64,000 nucleotides of DNA. Source: Robbsia andropogonis. Lineage in GTDB: Bacteria; Pseudomonadota; Gammaproteobacteria; Burkholderiales; Burkholderiaceae. Below the pieces are notes generated by a model. That model worked only from the letters and a program-made list of their open reading frames with translations, was not told where the DNA came from and did not search any database. Both the position numbers and the translations under genes were made by a program. The stretch's first letter is position 1. The number at the start of each line of letters is the position of its first letter. The stretch spans positions 124,001 through 188,000 of the forward strand of contig NZ_LAQU01000007.1 of NCBI RefSeq assembly GCF_000970345.1, written 5' to 3'. Shown piece after piece: positions 56,501 through 63,622 of this stretch.

Positions 56501-56660
56501 CGCAGCCATCTTCGCCGTCGCTGTCACTGCCTATGCCGGTGTGGAGGATCGCGCGCGCGCCTTGCGCGCGGGTTTCGATGCATATTTGGTCAAGCCTGTG
56601 GCGCCATCACAGTTGATCGATATGCTCGCCCTCAGCGGACGTCCTGCCGTCACCGAGTAA
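53547..56660 (+). CDS. hybrid sensor histidine kinase / response regulator with PAS domains
   Basis: A 1037-residue membrane kinase. A signal-like helix (VPLMATVIALSASVPAFG) and a second helix (about 85-105) lead into PAS-like segments near 125-170, 295-345 and 430-470. The kinase core has the H-box ATVSHELRTPLNAMHGWLEI (His near 587), N-box AWNLLSNALKFTPEGG, G1 SVRDTGEGIAPAFLPFVFDR and G2 HSGLGLGLAIVRHLAELHGG. A C-terminal receiver carries Asp near 963 in VILSDIGLPGRDG and the lysine in AYLVKPVAP. Start may be ATG 53547 or an internal ATG at 53616. No phosphotransfer domain is attached, so output partners are unclear; the nearby regulators are candidates. Confidence 0.93.
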   Translation: MLPFLLRRPRATVSRPCKRSWRAMPSALPKACAISSINGGRVRRAVPLMATVIALSASVPAFGADITPREWSTLLALSSDWTGLAISIGLLLLACAIICGAFAGRRLQARRLRGIRTQAADRYADSGEAVVVASLSGVVLYMNAAAESLLGVSSRDAQGASIRALLPLWTESGKPVDPMDPSSALDSQGAFADVDGFGTEGAAVDAMPVLRRVATWTKSTVERVNAEGNRAAPDMMGTARGKDATIAVADLPLMIAPLVLRNPSGVIDAVGVMLRDGRAVRARLARDSHARHINGASVDAIIGVSANEVIGSWNPGARSMFAYEVEDVLGESIGMLVSADRHAVLSQTVRMAIAGERVVDRDLTMRSRDGREFDVSLAAFRVTLPEALRAADIAGATRVVLVLRDIGERRLSERRVRHLGAQLVRRAQELQAIFDIAPVGMVIADSPDCRHVRPNMALTTMLGLERAAEFSFDGGAQTGYEIWQGDALLQEADSPLHRAVRGRCEIVPTELTLRSAQREWTIMAYAAPVIDQDHSVVGAIAVFVDISEMKIVDAERQQLLSEAIDARRAAEEASRLKEEFLATVSHELRTPLNAMHGWLEIMQRKPDAETQARGMDVIRRNVRAQTRVIEDILDVSSFVKGKTRLVVRPVDLLEIARATAESLRPTADAKSISLLVENDMPATSECDAASNVVTVAPVNGDPERIQQIAWNLLSNALKFTPEGGTVVVSVYSAQAGQGTHRGTVVSDPVGNTEVSGVLSLDEAAELAEAGAASRGAMFVLSVRDTGEGIAPAFLPFVFDRFRQADSSIERRHSGLGLGLAIVRHLAELHGGYAAVESDGLGLGATFRVGFPARPVLRYTPLSEDGADDRDMAAPSSGNAGWYVVTAADSAAALAGTAGGVKNEEVYQGRLYGIGVLVVEDDQAAAEIIAEALSDEGADVRLADNAETALQVLAEWQPQVILSDIGLPGRDGCALIQAVRAMDGSIAAIFAVAVTAYAGVEDRARALRAGFDAYLVKPVAPSQLIDMLALSGRPAVTE

Positions 56661-56752
56661 GATGGGCGCGCGCGTACGCGAGGTCTGGTGGGAATGGCAT
56701 TAGCGAGTGACTTGTACCGCATCATGTCAGACCACGTTGCGATATCTCATCC

Positions 56753-56768
56753 AGGCACGATTTTTGCA
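56753..56768 (+). promoter_or_regulatory. candidate sigma-54 promoter of otsA
   Basis: AGGCACGATTTTTGCA differs from TGGCACG-N4-TTGCA only at the first base, with GG and GC ten bases apart. It is the best match in the window and ends 38 bases before the otsA ATG. Confidence 0.72.
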
Positions 56769-56805
56769 TGAATTGTAGAATCGTCATGTCAAAGTGGATA
56801 GATGG

Positions 56806-58203
56806 ATGAGTCGACTGGTAGTGGTATCGAATCGGGTCGCACCCAGCACGGAAGGCAAACCGGCGGCGGGCGGTTTGGCGATTGGTGTGCTCGATGCGTT
56901 GAAGGAGACGGGCGGCCTCTGGTTTGGCTGGAGCGGCGAAATTGTCCCCGAGGTGCTGGCGCCAACGGCCGAAACCCGGGGTAACGTCACATTCGCGACG
57001 GTCGGATTGACCAAGCGTGATTATGATCAATATTACCGGGGCTTCTCCAACAATACTCTCTGGCCGGCATTTCACTACCGCAACGATCTGCTGCGATACG
57101 ATCGCCAGGAGTACGCCGGCTATTTGCGCGTGAACGAAGCATTGGCCCAGCAGTTATCGGTGTTGCTGCAGCCTGACGACGTTGTCTGGGTGCATGACTA
57201 CCATCTGATTCCTTTCGCCGCGGCGCTACGCAAGTTGGGCGCCAAACAGCCTATCGGCTATTTCTTGCATATCCCTTTTCCGGCACCCGAGGTGCTTTAT
57301 ACGGTGCCGCCGCACCGTGCGCTGATCGAAGCGTTGATGCAATACGACGTCATCGGTTTTCAAACCGTGCAGGACGCGCAGTCATTCAAGGACTACGTCG
57401 TGCGGGATGCAGGCGGTGAGGCGTTCGAGGATGGCCGGGTCCAGGCGTTCGGCCGTACGGCGCGCGTAGGCGCCTATCCGATCGGTGTATATCCGGATGC
57501 CATCGCAGCATCGGCGCGCGACTATTCGAATCGCCGGCTGGTTGCCAGCGTCCGTGAAAGCATGCGCGGCCGGGCATTGATCATGAGCGTCGACCGCCTT
57601 GATTACTCGAAAGGGCTTGGCGAACGTTTCGCTGCGTTTGAGCGGTTGATGCTATCCTCGCCGGGCCTTCAGGGGCGGGTGTCCTTGGTGCAGATCGCGC
57701 CGCCGACACGTTCGGATGTTACAACGTACCAACGGATCAGGCAGCGCCTCGAAGGGGAGGCGGGCCGGATCAACGGCCGCTTTGCGCAGCTCGACTGGAC
57801 CCCTATCCAATATCTCAATCGAAAGTACGAGCGCAACGTGTTGATGGCGTTGTTCCGTGCGTCGCAAGTGGGTTTCGTTACGCCGTTGCGGGATGGCATG
57901 AACCTCGTCGCGAAGGAATACGTGGCGGCGCAAGACCCTGACGATCCTGGCGTATTAGTATTGTCGCAGTTCGCCGGCGCAATCGACGAGATGCAGGGAG
58001 CCCTTGTCGTGAATCCTTTCGACGTTGCTCAGATGAGCGAGGCGCTTGAACGGGCACTGACAATGGCGTTGCCGGAGCGGCAATCGCGCTACCGCGACAT
58101 GATGACGCGATTGCAGGAAAACAATCTTTCAGTCTGGCGAGATACGTTCATGCGTGATCTTCGGGCCGTGAAGCGTCCGCGAGGTAAACGCCAGGCCGCA
58201 TGA
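56806..58203 (+). CDS. otsA: alpha,alpha-trehalose-phosphate synthase (UDP-forming)
   Basis: Joins UDP-glucose and glucose-6-P to trehalose-6-P for osmotic and stress protection. The 465 residues are of GT20 type: LVVVSNRVAPSTEGKPAAGG at the N-terminus, FGWSGEIVPE, VWVHDYHLIPFAAALRKLGA, GYFLHIPFPAPEVL, SVDRLDYSKGLGERFAAFER (donor-site Arg and Lys) and FVTPLRDGMNLVAKEYVAAQ. ATG 56806 gives the family start MSRLVVVS; an in-frame GTG lies at 56794. No trehalose-6-phosphate phosphatase gene (otsB) is beside it or in the window. Confidence 0.96.
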   Translation: MSRLVVVSNRVAPSTEGKPAAGGLAIGVLDALKETGGLWFGWSGEIVPEVLAPTAETRGNVTFATVGLTKRDYDQYYRGFSNNTLWPAFHYRNDLLRYDRQEYAGYLRVNEALAQQLSVLLQPDDVVWVHDYHLIPFAAALRKLGAKQPIGYFLHIPFPAPEVLYTVPPHRALIEALMQYDVIGFQTVQDAQSFKDYVVRDAGGEAFEDGRVQAFGRTARVGAYPIGVYPDAIAASARDYSNRRLVASVRESMRGRALIMSVDRLDYSKGLGERFAAFERLMLSSPGLQGRVSLVQIAPPTRSDVTTYQRIRQRLEGEAGRINGRFAQLDWTPIQYLNRKYERNVLMALFRASQVGFVTPLRDGMNLVAKEYVAAQDPDDPGVLVLSQFAGAIDEMQGALVVNPFDVAQMSEALERALTMALPERQSRYRDMMTRLQENNLSVWRDTFMRDLRAVKRPRGKRQAA

Positions 58204-58305
58204 TGTGGTAAAGGTTGCGTCGTTTTGCCGGATTTGCCCGGTGTACTCTTACCCATCTTCATCGATCATTCATCTTCGTGTCATGGTGCTGACGTTTTTA
58301 CCTGC

Positions 58306-58321
58306 TGGTACGTCTTTTGCA
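58306..58321 (+). promoter_or_regulatory. candidate sigma-54 promoter of the acidic-protein/regulator unit
   Basis: TGGTACGTCTTTTGCA matches TGGCACG-N4-TTGCA with one mismatch and exact GG-N10-GC spacing. The start would be near 58332, 79 bases before the ATG at 58411. Confidence 0.7.
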
Positions 58322-58410
58322 TCTCTATACGCAAACGAGCGGTCTCCCGTGTGCCATGTTTTGTGCGTGGGTAGGTGAGACCGTCTTACACGAATGCAGG
58401 AGGAAGCGTT

Positions 58411-58803
58411 ATGTCAGGAAGCACTTTGCATCCCCCCGAAGACGGCAGACAGGTCTTAGGTCGCGGTCATGACACCGGTGCACTCGGACCGAGTGATTCA
58501 AGTGATTCGGGCAGTGATGTGCAAGGGGCGGTCCGGCACCCTCGTGGCGTGGAAAGCGAACTCGACACGCATGCGCTGGAGCAGGGCGATCTCGAGTTGA
58601 ACAGCGACACGGACCGCGCCGGTACTGGCGAGCGTGCCGCGGCCGACGGCGACGGCACGACAGTCCTCGATGCCGACCTGGTGCCCGATGCCATGGATTC
58701 GCTGGCGGACATCGCCGATGGTAGCAGGAGCGCCTCCGTCGACGATAACGATGGCGCGGTTGAACAGGCGGCATTCGATACCGAAAAGAGAAGGCGTGCA
58801 TGA
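58411..58803 (+). CDS. acidic hypothetical protein with SDSSDSGSD motif
   Basis: A 130-residue, strongly acidic and probably disordered protein, without membrane or signal segments. The N-terminal ALGPSDSSDSGSDVQG block resembles small Burkholderia proteins of unknown function sharing a GPSDSSDSGSD sequence. AGGAGGAAG precedes ATG 58411. Its stop overlaps the start of the response regulator gene, so they are translated together; it may be an accessory of that regulator. Confidence 0.75.
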   Translation: MSGSTLHPPEDGRQVLGRGHDTGALGPSDSSDSGSDVQGAVRHPRGVESELDTHALEQGDLELNSDTDRAGTGERAAADGDGTTVLDADLVPDAMDSLADIADGSRSASVDDNDGAVEQAAFDTEKRRRA

Positions 58804-59528
58804 TGGCAATGGGGAATGCGAGCAAGAACGTGTCGCCGACGTGGTATCGACGGGCTCCGGTGGGGTTTGAGGAAGCCGAGCCACGTGCGCGGGCCGCGCG
58901 TAAATTGCGTGTCCTGGTCGTGGATGACAACACGGACGCTGCGGCAGCGCTGTCGTTTCTGGTGGAGTGCTGGGGCCATGATGTGCGTCTTGCCTACGAT
59001 GGCGATCAGGCCATGCGTATGGCGTCAGGCTATAGCCCGGACGCCGTGCTGCTTGACATCGGATTGCCTGGCATGAGCGGATATGACGTGGCGGCTTCTT
59101 TGCGAGCCAGTGAGACGCAAGTGCAATCGTCATGCGATGCGTTGCGGGCCGTGCAAACGCAACGCACTGTGCAAGAGATGAGCGATCAGGTAAACGCCGC
59201 GGCATCGTCTCAGGCGCGTGCGCGTCACGGCAGGCAAGCTGCTCAGCTCACCAACGATGCGGAGCAAGCGCCGCCGCGTGCCTTGTTGGTGGCTGTCACC
59301 GGCTATGGTTTGCCCGAGGATATTGCAAAGGCACGCGCGGCAGGCTTTGACTTCCATGTAACCAAGCCAAGTAATACCGCACTGCTCGAATCCTTATTGG
59401 CGCGTTATGCCGGTCGTTTCGATGGGCTGTCGCAGCTTGCCGAAGGCCGTGGTGATTGCCAGGAGGAGGGCAGGGTGACCGGGCCGATGATGCCGACGGA
59501 GGCATTGGCCGCTCTATCTTCTGTTTGA
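58800..59528 (+). CDS. single-receiver response regulator with internal insertion
   Basis: The 242-residue protein has only a receiver domain: KLRVLVVDDNTDAAAALSFL, phospho-acceptor D86 in AVLLDIGLPGMSGYDVA, the beta-4 segment RALLVAVTGYG and K189 in FHVTKPSNTALLESLL. Between helix 3 and strand beta-4, at about residues 104-157, is a 50-residue Gln/Ala-rich insertion not usual for receivers. No output domain follows; about 35 more residues end the protein. It is likely to relay phosphate from the hybrid kinase or to act by protein contact. Confidence 0.88.
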   Translation: MMAMGNASKNVSPTWYRRAPVGFEEAEPRARAARKLRVLVVDDNTDAAAALSFLVECWGHDVRLAYDGDQAMRMASGYSPDAVLLDIGLPGMSGYDVAASLRASETQVQSSCDALRAVQTQRTVQEMSDQVNAAASSQARARHGRQAAQLTNDAEQAPPRALLVAVTGYGLPEDIAKARAAGFDFHVTKPSNTALLESLLARYAGRFDGLSQLAEGRGDCQEEGRVTGPMMPTEALAALSSV

Positions 59529-59624
59529 ACCGGGCCGCGCCATTATCGCCTGGAGAGCGGCCAACGCAGCGCGTGCATAAAGCCGCTTTTCGATCGACGC
59601 GCTGGTCTGGATTTTTCCGCGCCC

Positions 59625-60647
59625 ATGTCATTGCCAAAATCTCCCTTGTCGATGTCTGACCCGGATGCTCCGGGAGACGCAAGCGGCCCGCTTTTGCCTT
59701 GCTCAGGTAAAGCAGAAGCCGACCCGGACACTTCTGGCTACTCTGCCGGACCGTTTCCCCATGTCACTGGCCGAATAGCTATCGTGACTGAGCCGCTACG
59801 GTGGTGGTTCGAACATCGCTGCGCGTCTTTATCCGCATCCATCGCTTTTTACTCCGCATTTTCGCTCGCGCCAACGCTGGTGCTGATCATTGCAATCATC
59901 AGCTTTTTCTATGGTGCGGAAGCGGCGCAGGGGAGATTGGTCGCCGAGATTAAGGATTATGTTGGCGATCAGGCCGCCACCAGCATCCAGGCGATGATCA
60001 GTAGTGCGTGGAACGCGCGGGTGGTCGCCGGAACCACGGTCATATCGGTGATAGTGGTTGCCGTGGGCGCATCAGCGACATTCGCATCGTTGACTACCGC
60101 ACTAAACGATATTTGCCCGCCTCTTGTCACGGCCGGCCGCGGCGCACGCGCCACGATTACCAAACTGATTCGAACAAGATTGATTTCATTCGCCCTGGTG
60201 ATTGGCGCGGGATTCCTGATCGTCTTCATGCTCGTGCTTGACACCGTTGTCAAGGTTGCGGAGGCGTGGGTCATCGGTGATGCATCACATGCAGTGATGC
60301 TAGCGGATGTGGTGCAGAGAGTGCTTAGTTTCTTGATCCTGTTTGGCGCATTTACCGCGGTGCTCAAACTCGTACCGGATGCATTGCTGGAATGGCGATG
60401 CGCGACGTATGGCGGATTTACAAGTGCTTTCCTATTTTCAGCCGGGAAAAATGTCTTCAGCTTTTATCTTGCTCATGCAGGTACGGCGAATTCATTCGGT
60501 GCCGCAGGCTCCTTCGCTGTTGTCTTGATGTGGCTGTTTTACTCGGCGGCTGTTTTCCTGTTGGGTGCCGAGGTCATGGCGTCGGCAGCACGCCGGCGTG
60601 GTCTGCTCGCGCCATCAATGGCGCCATCGGCTTTGAAAAAGGTTTGA
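59625..60647 (+). CDS. YihY/BrkB family membrane protein
   Basis: A 340-residue integral membrane protein with a 55-residue soluble N-terminus and six hydrophobic helices. The family pattern is ASLSASIAFYSAFSLAPTLV in the first helix, VVAVGASATFASLTTALNDI, RLISFALVIGAGFLIVF and GSFAVVLMWLFYSAAVFLLG near the end. The YihY/BrkB group was once mis-called ribonuclease BN and its biochemical role is not settled. It lies 96 bases behind the response regulator gene, probably in the same sigma-54 unit. Confidence 0.9.
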   Translation: MSLPKSPLSMSDPDAPGDASGPLLPCSGKAEADPDTSGYSAGPFPHVTGRIAIVTEPLRWWFEHRCASLSASIAFYSAFSLAPTLVLIIAIISFFYGAEAAQGRLVAEIKDYVGDQAATSIQAMISSAWNARVVAGTTVISVIVVAVGASATFASLTTALNDICPPLVTAGRGARATITKLIRTRLISFALVIGAGFLIVFMLVLDTVVKVAEAWVIGDASHAVMLADVVQRVLSFLILFGAFTAVLKLVPDALLEWRCATYGGFTSAFLFSAGKNVFSFYLAHAGTANSFGAAGSFAVVLMWLFYSAAVFLLGAEVMASAARRRGLLAPSMAPSALKKV

Positions 60648-60727
60648 TGCACATCCCCCGTCGGTGCCTGCATCTATTGCAGGACTGCTGCCACGCAGGT
60701 TCAACTTGCAAGCATATCGTTTCAAAG

Positions 60728-60766
60728 GAAGCGCCGGGCCGGGCGTGGCGTGGGTGCTTCCTTTTG
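60728..60766 (+). terminator. terminator after the YihY/BrkB gene
   Basis: GGAAGCGCC / GGTGCTTCC (9 bp with one G-U pair, 17-base loop) followed by TTTTGC. It stands between the convergent brkB-like and rpoN genes. Confidence 0.6.
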
Positions 60767-60767
60767 C

Positions 60768-62402
60768 TCATGCACCGGCCCGACGCAGTTCGGCCGGGGG
60801 TACCTTCATCAGCCGCCGATACTTGGCCACGGTGCGACGGGCGACGATCACCCCCTGTTGTGCCAGCAGTTTCGCCAGACTGACATCAGACAGTGGCGCG
60901 TCATTGTTTTCCGCCGAGATCATTTCCTTCAACAGCGCGCGGACCGCCGCGGCACTACAGGTTCCGCCGCTTTCGGTTCCCAACTCGCGAGGGAAGAAGT
61001 GCTTGAATTCGAATATGCCGCGCGGTGTCGCCATGTACTTGTTGCCCGTCGCTCGCGATACCGTCGACTCATGTAGATTGAGTTGGTCCGCCACGTCTCT
61101 CAACACCAGCGGCTTCAATGCGATCTCGCCATAGTCGAAAAACGCGCGCTGGTGTGAAACGATCACTTCGGCTACCCGTTGAATCGTGGAAAACCGTTGC
61201 TGCACATTGCGCAACAGCCACCGCGCCTCTTGAAGTTGCTGCGCCAGCGGGGAGCGGCTGCTGCCCTCGCTTTGCGCGAACATGTCCGCGTACATCCGAT
61301 GTACCCGCGCGCGTGGCATGACTGCGGGGTTGATGGCGACCGTCCATTTGCCCTTGACTTGTCGGACAATGACGTCTGGAATCAAATATTGATGTTCGTC
61401 CACTGCCGTGCTTTCGCCCGGCTTTGGGTCGAGCCTGCGAATCAGTGCGGTTACCGTTCGCAGCGTGTCGGCGTCGCATCCCAGGCGTTTTTGTAACTCC
61501 GCGTGTTCCCGTTTTGCCAGTCGCCCCAAATGCGCGCCGGCCAGTTCGATGGCGAGATCACGGTGACGGGAGGCGGGCAGCGCTTGTAATTGCAGTTGCA
61601 GGCATTCCCCCAGATTGCGTGCTGCAATGCCGGGCTTATCCAGCGTCTGTACAAGCGTGACTGCATTGTCGAGTTCTTCATGCGTCAACGCCGGATCGCA
61701 ATCACTGATGTCCGCCAGTTCGTCGAATGACATCCTAAGATAGCCATCACTTTCTAGCGATTCTATGACGATCAACGCCGCCAGGCGATCGCGTGAGTCG
61801 AGGGGCGTCAAGCGCAGTGATTGATGTAGTTTTTCGCGTAAAGACGGCGCCGCGTGCATCCACTCGCCGGGGTCGAAGCCGTCGCCGCCATATTGACGGC
61901 TGCTGTAAGGGTCCGCGCCGTCGCCGCCGCCCTCATTGCTGCCGTCGTTTGACCCTAATTCCTGCATCTCGCCAATACCGCTGACGCCTTCCGCGCTCGT
62001 CAGCCCGTCAGGACCACTTTCCACGGTATTAGATAGATTGCCGTCACGCATTGCATCATTGGCGTTGCTAATGGCAGCGCTTGCGGCATCGCCGCTAAAT
62101 GCGGCGCCGTCGAAATGATCAATACTGTCGGTAGCACTGCTGTAGGCTGCTGCCGTGGTGTAGTCGAGGACTTCACCGCTGTCGGAGGCCTCCTTTGCCA
62201 CGGCGTTTGCACGCTCGCCCGTATCGGCTTCATTGCCTGATCCCGGCTCGTCGCTTTCAAGGAATGGATTGCTCGCTAATGCGTCGTTTACTTCCTGCGT
62301 GAATTCCAACGCAGACAACTGCAGCAACCGGACGGACTGTTGCATGCGCGGCGTCAAGGTCAGACTTTGTTTGGCGCGAAGTTCAATCGATGGGTGGTTC
62401 AC
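60768..62402 (-). CDS. rpoN: RNA polymerase sigma-54 factor (probable second copy, RpoN2-like)
   Basis: The 544-residue protein directs RNA polymerase to -24/-12 promoters with activator help. Region I, LTPRMQQSVRLLQLSALEFT, is intact. An acidic, Asn/Gly/Ser-rich linker of about 120 residues (52-175, containing NDGSNEGGGDGADPYSSRQY) is much longer than usual. The core-binding domain (REKLHQSLRLTPLDSRDRLA) and DNA-binding HTH (LRDVADQLNLHESTVSRATG) follow, with YMATPRGIFEFKHFFPREL and the RpoN box VARRTVAKYRRLM near the C-terminus. The housekeeping rpoN of this lineage normally sits beside lptB and hpf; those are absent here, so this is probably a paralogue. Confidence 0.95.
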   Translation of the reverse strand: MNHPSIELRAKQSLTLTPRMQQSVRLLQLSALEFTQEVNDALASNPFLESDEPGSGNEADTGERANAVAKEASDSGEVLDYTTAAAYSSATDSIDHFDGAAFSGDAASAAISNANDAMRDGNLSNTVESGPDGLTSAEGVSGIGEMQELGSNDGSNEGGGDGADPYSSRQYGGDGFDPGEWMHAAPSLREKLHQSLRLTPLDSRDRLAALIVIESLESDGYLRMSFDELADISDCDPALTHEELDNAVTLVQTLDKPGIAARNLGECLQLQLQALPASRHRDLAIELAGAHLGRLAKREHAELQKRLGCDADTLRTVTALIRRLDPKPGESTAVDEHQYLIPDVIVRQVKGKWTVAINPAVMPRARVHRMYADMFAQSEGSSRSPLAQQLQEARWLLRNVQQRFSTIQRVAEVIVSHQRAFFDYGEIALKPLVLRDVADQLNLHESTVSRATGNKYMATPRGIFEFKHFFPRELGTESGGTCSAAAVRALLKEMISAENNDAPLSDVSLAKLLAQQGVIVARRTVAKYRRLMKVPPAELRRAGA

Positions 62403-63016
62403 TGGCTACCTCGGCAATCGTCTGTGTCATCTTGCAAAAGAACGGGAGTATCGCGAGCGCACCGCCCGTGTCGATGACATCCTGCAGCCCCGGATCAGTA
62501 CCGGCTCGCGTTGTGACGTCAACGAACTAAATGGCTTGTTGGCGCGGTCATGGGGCCGCTTAACCGCCGCCAGGCGCAAAAGGTGCAGCAGGTGCGATAG
62601 CGGGTATGTCGGTGTCAGCTCGGGCGGGTCGTGGAAGAAAATCGCGTGACCCTATGGGGAGTAACCGGAATCGGTTCTTGCTGCGCACCGGAACATATCA
62701 AATCTGCCGTTGCGATGATCTCTTAGAGCAACGAGTGTGCCAGCTCTCCAAATTGTGTTCTTTTACCTGCATGCAACCGCCTGGCCGATGTTTGGCTAGC
62801 GGTAAAAGTGCGAAAGATTTACGTGAGCGGACGCTGGAATTGCCGTTGACGTCGTGTGTACGCTTGTGTCCGCTGGTGAGCGCAGGGCCTGGTATCGCTT
62901 CGCAGGAAATGGGCCGGTATTCCCCTACGTATGTCGCGTGCACACCGACGGGTGGGAGGCGAATGATCTATATAACGCACGTTGCCGCTTACTTTCCTTA
63001 GCGACTTGGTCACCCC
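62403..63016. other. intergenic region upstream of rpoN
   Basis: About 610 bases between the divergent rpoN and BON genes, with no supported gene; frames across it have mixed composition and no ribosome site. No sigma-54-like element faces rpoN, so its promoter is presumably sigma-70 and was not located. Confidence 0.5.
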
Positions 63017-63032
63017 CGGCATGGCGTTTGCT
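63017..63032 (+). promoter_or_regulatory. candidate sigma-54 promoter of the first BON gene
   Basis: CGGCATGGCGTTTGCT has exact GG-N10-GC spacing with GGCA and TTGCT intact. It lies about 140 bases before the ATG at 63171. A looser TTGACGTCGTGTGTACG about 165 bases upstream of it faintly resembles the inverted repeat at 48816. Confidence 0.5.
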
Positions 63033-63170
63033 TATTGTCACGCTTACTAATGATGCGGATGGATTGCCAGTGATTTGGCTGACACATCTCGACACACCTC
63101 GAAGCACATGCGACAAGATAGTAACGGCAGTATCGGTTATCAGCGATGTGCAGACCTGATGGAGGTAGCA

Positions 63171-63506
63171 ATGTGGCATCAGACGATTCTTGGCAGTCGC
63201 TTTGCAACACTGCGGAATGCTGATGACGGCCCTGTTGGCGGTGGCGTGGGAGTCAAAGGCGATGCTGCGTGGAATGCCAATCGTCGTGGAACGGACGACG
63301 AATTAGCAACAGTAATTGCAACGCGTCTTGCTTCAGCGGATGACGCGGATACAGATCGCGTGCATGTGGCCGTGCAGCGTGCTTGGGTGACGCTGCAGGG
63401 CGAGGTGCCTAACCGGCGCAGCCTGGGTTCGATCGAGGCGCTTGTCGCCAGTTGCGACGGCGTAGTGAGGATAGATAATCGAATGCGAGTAGGCTATTCG
63501 CATTGA
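63171..63506 (+). CDS. BON-domain protein without signal peptide
   Basis: A 111-residue protein. ATG 63171 follows GGAGG at five bases. After a Gly/Asp-rich start comes DDELATVIATRLASADDADT, then a single BON repeat, VHVAVQRAWVTLQGEVPNRR and SIEALVASCDGVVRIDNRM. BON domains bind membranes or phospholipid and occur in OsmY. The absence of a signal sequence suggests a cytoplasmic place, unlike its neighbour at 63623. It is preceded by a sigma-54-like element. Confidence 0.78.
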   Translation: MWHQTILGSRFATLRNADDGPVGGGVGVKGDAAWNANRRGTDDELATVIATRLASADDADTDRVHVAVQRAWVTLQGEVPNRRSLGSIEALVASCDGVVRIDNRMRVGYSH

Positions 63507-63622
63507 TCAGGCAGGGCAGTAAGCAGGCAGGGAACGATGGTTACGTCACGGACAAGCATCCGATACGATGCTGCCGGTACGCGGCGGAACTATCTTAATA
63601 ACATCTACAAGGGAGAATGACC

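Noticed and set aside
62606-63001. Plus-strand 131-codon frame between rpoN and the BON genes
   Set aside because: Cys- and Arg-rich mixed composition, no ribosome site, no recognisable domain.
63191-63206. TGGCAGTCGCTTTGCA, a close sigma-54 promoter match
   Set aside because: It falls inside the first codons of the BON gene starting at 63171, which has a strong ribosome site. No shorter gene follows that would need it, so it is treated as chance.
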